Positions 61,604-64,000 of a stretch of 64,000 nt of DNA are shown piece after piece (the stretch's first letter is position 1; every line of letters begins with the position of its first letter). Location: assembly GCA_032207245.1 (NCBI GenBank), contig CM063510.1, positions 48,651,995 through 48,715,994 of the forward strand. Reading direction: 5' to 3'. Source of the DNA: Pardosa pseudoannulata (lineage: Eukaryota; Arthropoda; Arachnida; Araneae; Lycosidae). The position numbers and the translations under genes are program-made. A model generated the notes under the pieces. That model ran no database searches. It was not told where the DNA came from and saw only the letters and a program-made list of their open reading frames with translations.

Positions 61604-62336
61604 TATCATTTTATTAAGTGCAAAAAGTTTTTGTTACTTTCATGTCTGCAATTTAACTTTCAAAAATCCACTGTAAAGTGCATTTTCGTAAATCAACAAA
61701 ATTATTATGTTAAATTTATTTGAGAACTATACTAAGAATAATTTTCACTTTACGACAGTAACTGGAATATCACTCCAACCCTAAGGAAACTTAAAAGTCG
61801 GTTTGTACATGAATTGTTGTAAAGGGAGTATAAAATTACAAATCACACACTCATCAATACACAATATCGATTTAGTCCATATAAATTTCTTGTATACGCC
61901 ACTCAATTTCAATATCTGATTAACGATTTGTAAAGAAGCTGATCAGCTTTCGAAACTCAAGTATAACGTAGGACAGATTGTATCATTTTATTAAATGCAA
62001 AACATTCCTATTTGTTTCTTTCTCAGAAGCAATTTCACTTTTAAAAAGTATACTGTAAAGTATGTTTTCGTGAATAAAAATATTATCACTCTAAATATAC
62101 TTCCAAACAATACTAAGAAATAATTTTTACTTTACGATATAAAGAGATGTCCAACTCTAGAGAAACGGAAAAATCTGTTTCTACGAGAATTGGTATAAAG
62201 AGGGGATAAAATTACAGTTCACACACTTATCAATGCACAATGTCGATAGCCCATATAAATTTCTTGTAAACGAGACTCACCTTCTGTATCTGATAAGCAT
62301 TTTGGAAAGAAACTGATCAGCTTTCGTAAAAATATC
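61604..62336 (+). repeat. Tandem duplication, 377-bp unit, 2 copies
   Basis: TATCATTTTATTAARTGCAA starts at 61604 and 61981. Shared blocks through the unit include CTGTAAAGT, TTTTTACTTTACGA-like text, ATAAAATTAC, TCACACACT, CCATATAAATTTCTTGTA and CTGATCAGCTTTCG. The copies differ at many positions, so the duplication is not recent. It has no coding content. Confidence 0.85.
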
Positions 62337-62399
62337 ATCCGGAACAATAAGTGAAAAAAAAAATTGCATCTAGCATGCATGCAAGTCTAAGGTAGAAAC

Positions 62400-62690
62400 A
62401 ACTTTAATGTCTGGCCAACTCTATTCAAGGTCAGTAACATAATGCCATGTCCGCATATATGATTTAGGGGTCAAAACCCTTCAAAGGTTTCTGAACCCAA
62501 ATATACATGTTCCCTCCTTTTCTAATTCCACGTGTCGAGAACAAAAAGTTAAATAACCTTTATGAGAAACAATTTTTTGTAAACCGCAAAAAAGGTCAAA
62601 GACTTTATAACCACAAGGGGTAGTTACTCCCCCCAGCATTGGTGCAGCCAGCGTAAAAAAATAATTCTGGACCATCCTCTATAGCTTATT
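62400..62690. other. Moderate-GC repeat-like segment
   Basis: Higher complexity than its flanks, with CCCCCCAGCATTGGTGCAGC near 62630. TGGTGCAGCCAGCG-type text occurs near the start of the internal region of some LTR retrotransposons, and a related CCACATTGGTGCAGAC occurs at 33419-33434. No LTR pair was found. The 64-codon minus frame (62481-62675) has no domain. Confidence 0.3.
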
Positions 62691-63055
62691 GTGGTAATAC
62701 TTGCTTACACATAAGGTAATCAATTCATCATGCTTATGAAGAAATACAGATGAAATCAGATATAAACAAAAAATATCTGCCAAAAAATAAAGCCTTGCCG
62801 TGAAAACGCTCTCCCAAATTGTAATCGGCTCCCATGGTTATGATTTTATCAAAGTTGTTTTTCCTTTGTGTAAGTTGCTTTCACATATTCGATGGGCAAT
62901 TTCCATTTGCACGAAAGGAAAAGCAATGAAGTCAAAATGTAAAAAATTTCCTTTGATATTGTTTGAGAAAACTAGTTTTTCTTTTCCTGTATTGTAGGAA
63001 TATTGTCCAGAATTATTTTTACACTCCTATTTTGCAGTTTAAGATCAAATAAAGT

Positions 63056-63090
63056 AAACCGATAAAGTTCAATGTTGAATTTATCGGTTT
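63056..63090. repeat. Perfect 11-bp hairpin
   Basis: AAACCGATAAA and TTTATCGGTTT enclose TTCAA-TG-TTGAA, so the stem continues after a one-base bulge. No U-run or other sign of a terminator or histone-type 3' end. Confidence 0.7.
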
Positions 63091-63424
63091 CCTTCCACCA
63101 TTTTTTTTTAGGAGAAAACAAATGTACCTTACTGAATGTATAAAAACAATTGATCGTTTCCGTTTAATTTTTCTAAATAAAATTTAGAACCATATGCTTA
63201 ACTTTAAAGGAAAGAAAACGTTCTTATTCTTTCTATAAGGCAATCAATTCAGCGTGTAACTCTTACTGAAGCACTAGCAATAATAGAATAGATGATAACA
63301 AAGTAATAAGGAATAGTTTTTTTTCCATGCAAGCTGCTTGCCTTTATTGATATAATTTACCTTAGAAAGCCGCTGTTTTTCATGGTTTCTTTTTTTAATT
63401 GTGGAAGCATCATATAGATAGAGT

Positions 63425-63540
63425 AACTTCCCTCCCTATGAATGCACAACACAAATGCATCCAAACCTTGCTCGGGAATTGAACCCAAGCCCATTAGGTG
63501 GAAGCACAATAAGCTAATCACTTTACAAAGTTTTAATATT
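63425..63540 (-). repeat. tRNA-derived SINE relic
   Basis: The minus strand carries GGGTTCAATTCCCG (63473-63486), a clear Pol III B box with its T-arm stem, preceded at about 45 nt by GTGATTAGCTTATTG in A-box position, with CTTCCACCTAATGGGC between. The tRNA cloverleaf is incomplete, so it is a SINE head rather than a functional tRNA. The body runs toward 63425 with GGATGCATTTGTG-like text. Confidence 0.55.
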
Positions 63541-63720
63541 TAATTCTTCTTCTTTTGACATTACACCCCTGGTGAGCCAAGGTCTTCCGAAGAACCTTTC
63601 TCCATTCCAATGTCCACTTAGCGATAATTATTCAGTTAGTTACATTCCACTTCTTGTAATCTACCTATCTCCACACAGTTGGCCTATCTTAACCTAGTTC
63701 TACTCCTAGTATTACTTGAT
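63541..63720 (-). repeat. LINE/SINE-type 3' tail, copy 2
   Basis: TTCTTCTTCTTTTGAC, then AAGGTCTTCCGAAGAACC and TCTCCATTCCAATGTCCAC resemble 26495-26590 in order and orientation. It directly adjoins the SINE head. The remainder of the window to 64000 is AT-rich, with no gene seen. Confidence 0.45.
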
Positions 63721-64000
63721 ATCCTCTAATATTTAATTACTTGAAATTATTCCTCTATTGACATCATTTAAAACAATTCTTTAAATAATCTTTTTCCGTG
63801 ACTAAATGAAATATTCTTTTATCTCTGTACCAATTCTTAAGAATCTATCTGTAAGAAATCATATGACTTCAAGTTGGACACGCCACTAAGTAATTCAGAA
63901 AAATATTTTAATTTTGAAAATGATATAATTCCTTCTTTTTATTTTAAAATTAAATAACTGCCTGTTAGGAGAAATAAGAAAAAAAATAATGTGCCTAGCT

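Noticed and set aside
63056..63090. Hairpin considered as histone 3' stem-loop or terminator
   Set aside because: Stem sequence and loop do not fit, and no histone gene or U-run is nearby.

Overview
The window looks like eukaryotic, probably animal and most likely arthropod, nuclear DNA: very AT-rich, full of (TA)n microsatellites, decayed DNA transposons, LINE and SINE scraps and diverged tandem repeats, with no dense open reading frames, operons, ribosome binding sites or rRNA. An arachnid or other large-genome arthropod fits the mix (mariner, pogo/Tigger-like and TTAA-type elements, plus a LINE tail of a type common in arthropods), but the species cannot be fixed from this sequence. Almost everything is intron or intergenic DNA. 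No complete host gene can be read.

Layout: 1-1.5 kb holds two diverged copies of a GC-richer dispersed repeat. 2.2-3.3 kb holds an old Tc1/mariner-superfamily relic. 4632-6210 is a recognisable mariner with 28-bp terminal inverted repeats and a broken transposase on the minus strand, split in its 5' leader by a 305-bp TTAA-flanked MITE. About 9.95-10.86 kb is a GC-richer island ending in five CCAAT/ATTGG boxes. 13.4-21.5 kb carries several tandem or direct repeats (periods near 135-146, 183-194, 131 and 416 bp). 22224-23010 is a pogo/Tigger-like relic embedded in (TA)n. 24.7-25.4 kb is the 3' end of a LINE ORF. 28.1-28.5 kb has a 25-bp palindromic array and a small TIR element carrying three CRE-type TGACGTCA sites. 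33.5-35.1 kb has a TATA-containing GC-rich island and a lysine-rich candidate coding exon with a consensus 5' splice site. At 38.13-38.23 kb is a small candidate first coding exon encoding a signal-peptide-like leader ending at CAG|GTAGG. 41.5-42.1 kb is a GC-rich island with a 139-codon frame. 46-47.6 kb holds an alternating-unit tandem array and a TA-flanked TIR element. 52.0-52.1 kb has a perfect 32-bp inverted repeat, 61.6-62.3 kb a 377-bp tandem duplication, and 63.4-63.7 kb a tRNA-derived SINE relic beside a LINE-type 3' tail.

No genes in the window can be shown to work together. The two candidate host exons (34.8-35.1 and 38.1-38.2 kb, both plus strand) may belong to different genes with very long introns. 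I found no convincing undescribed system; the best leads are the two exons, the nested transposons, the CRE-bearing MITE and the scattered CTCF-like motifs. All coordinates were read by eye, so repeat boundaries are approximate to within a few bases unless stated as exact.
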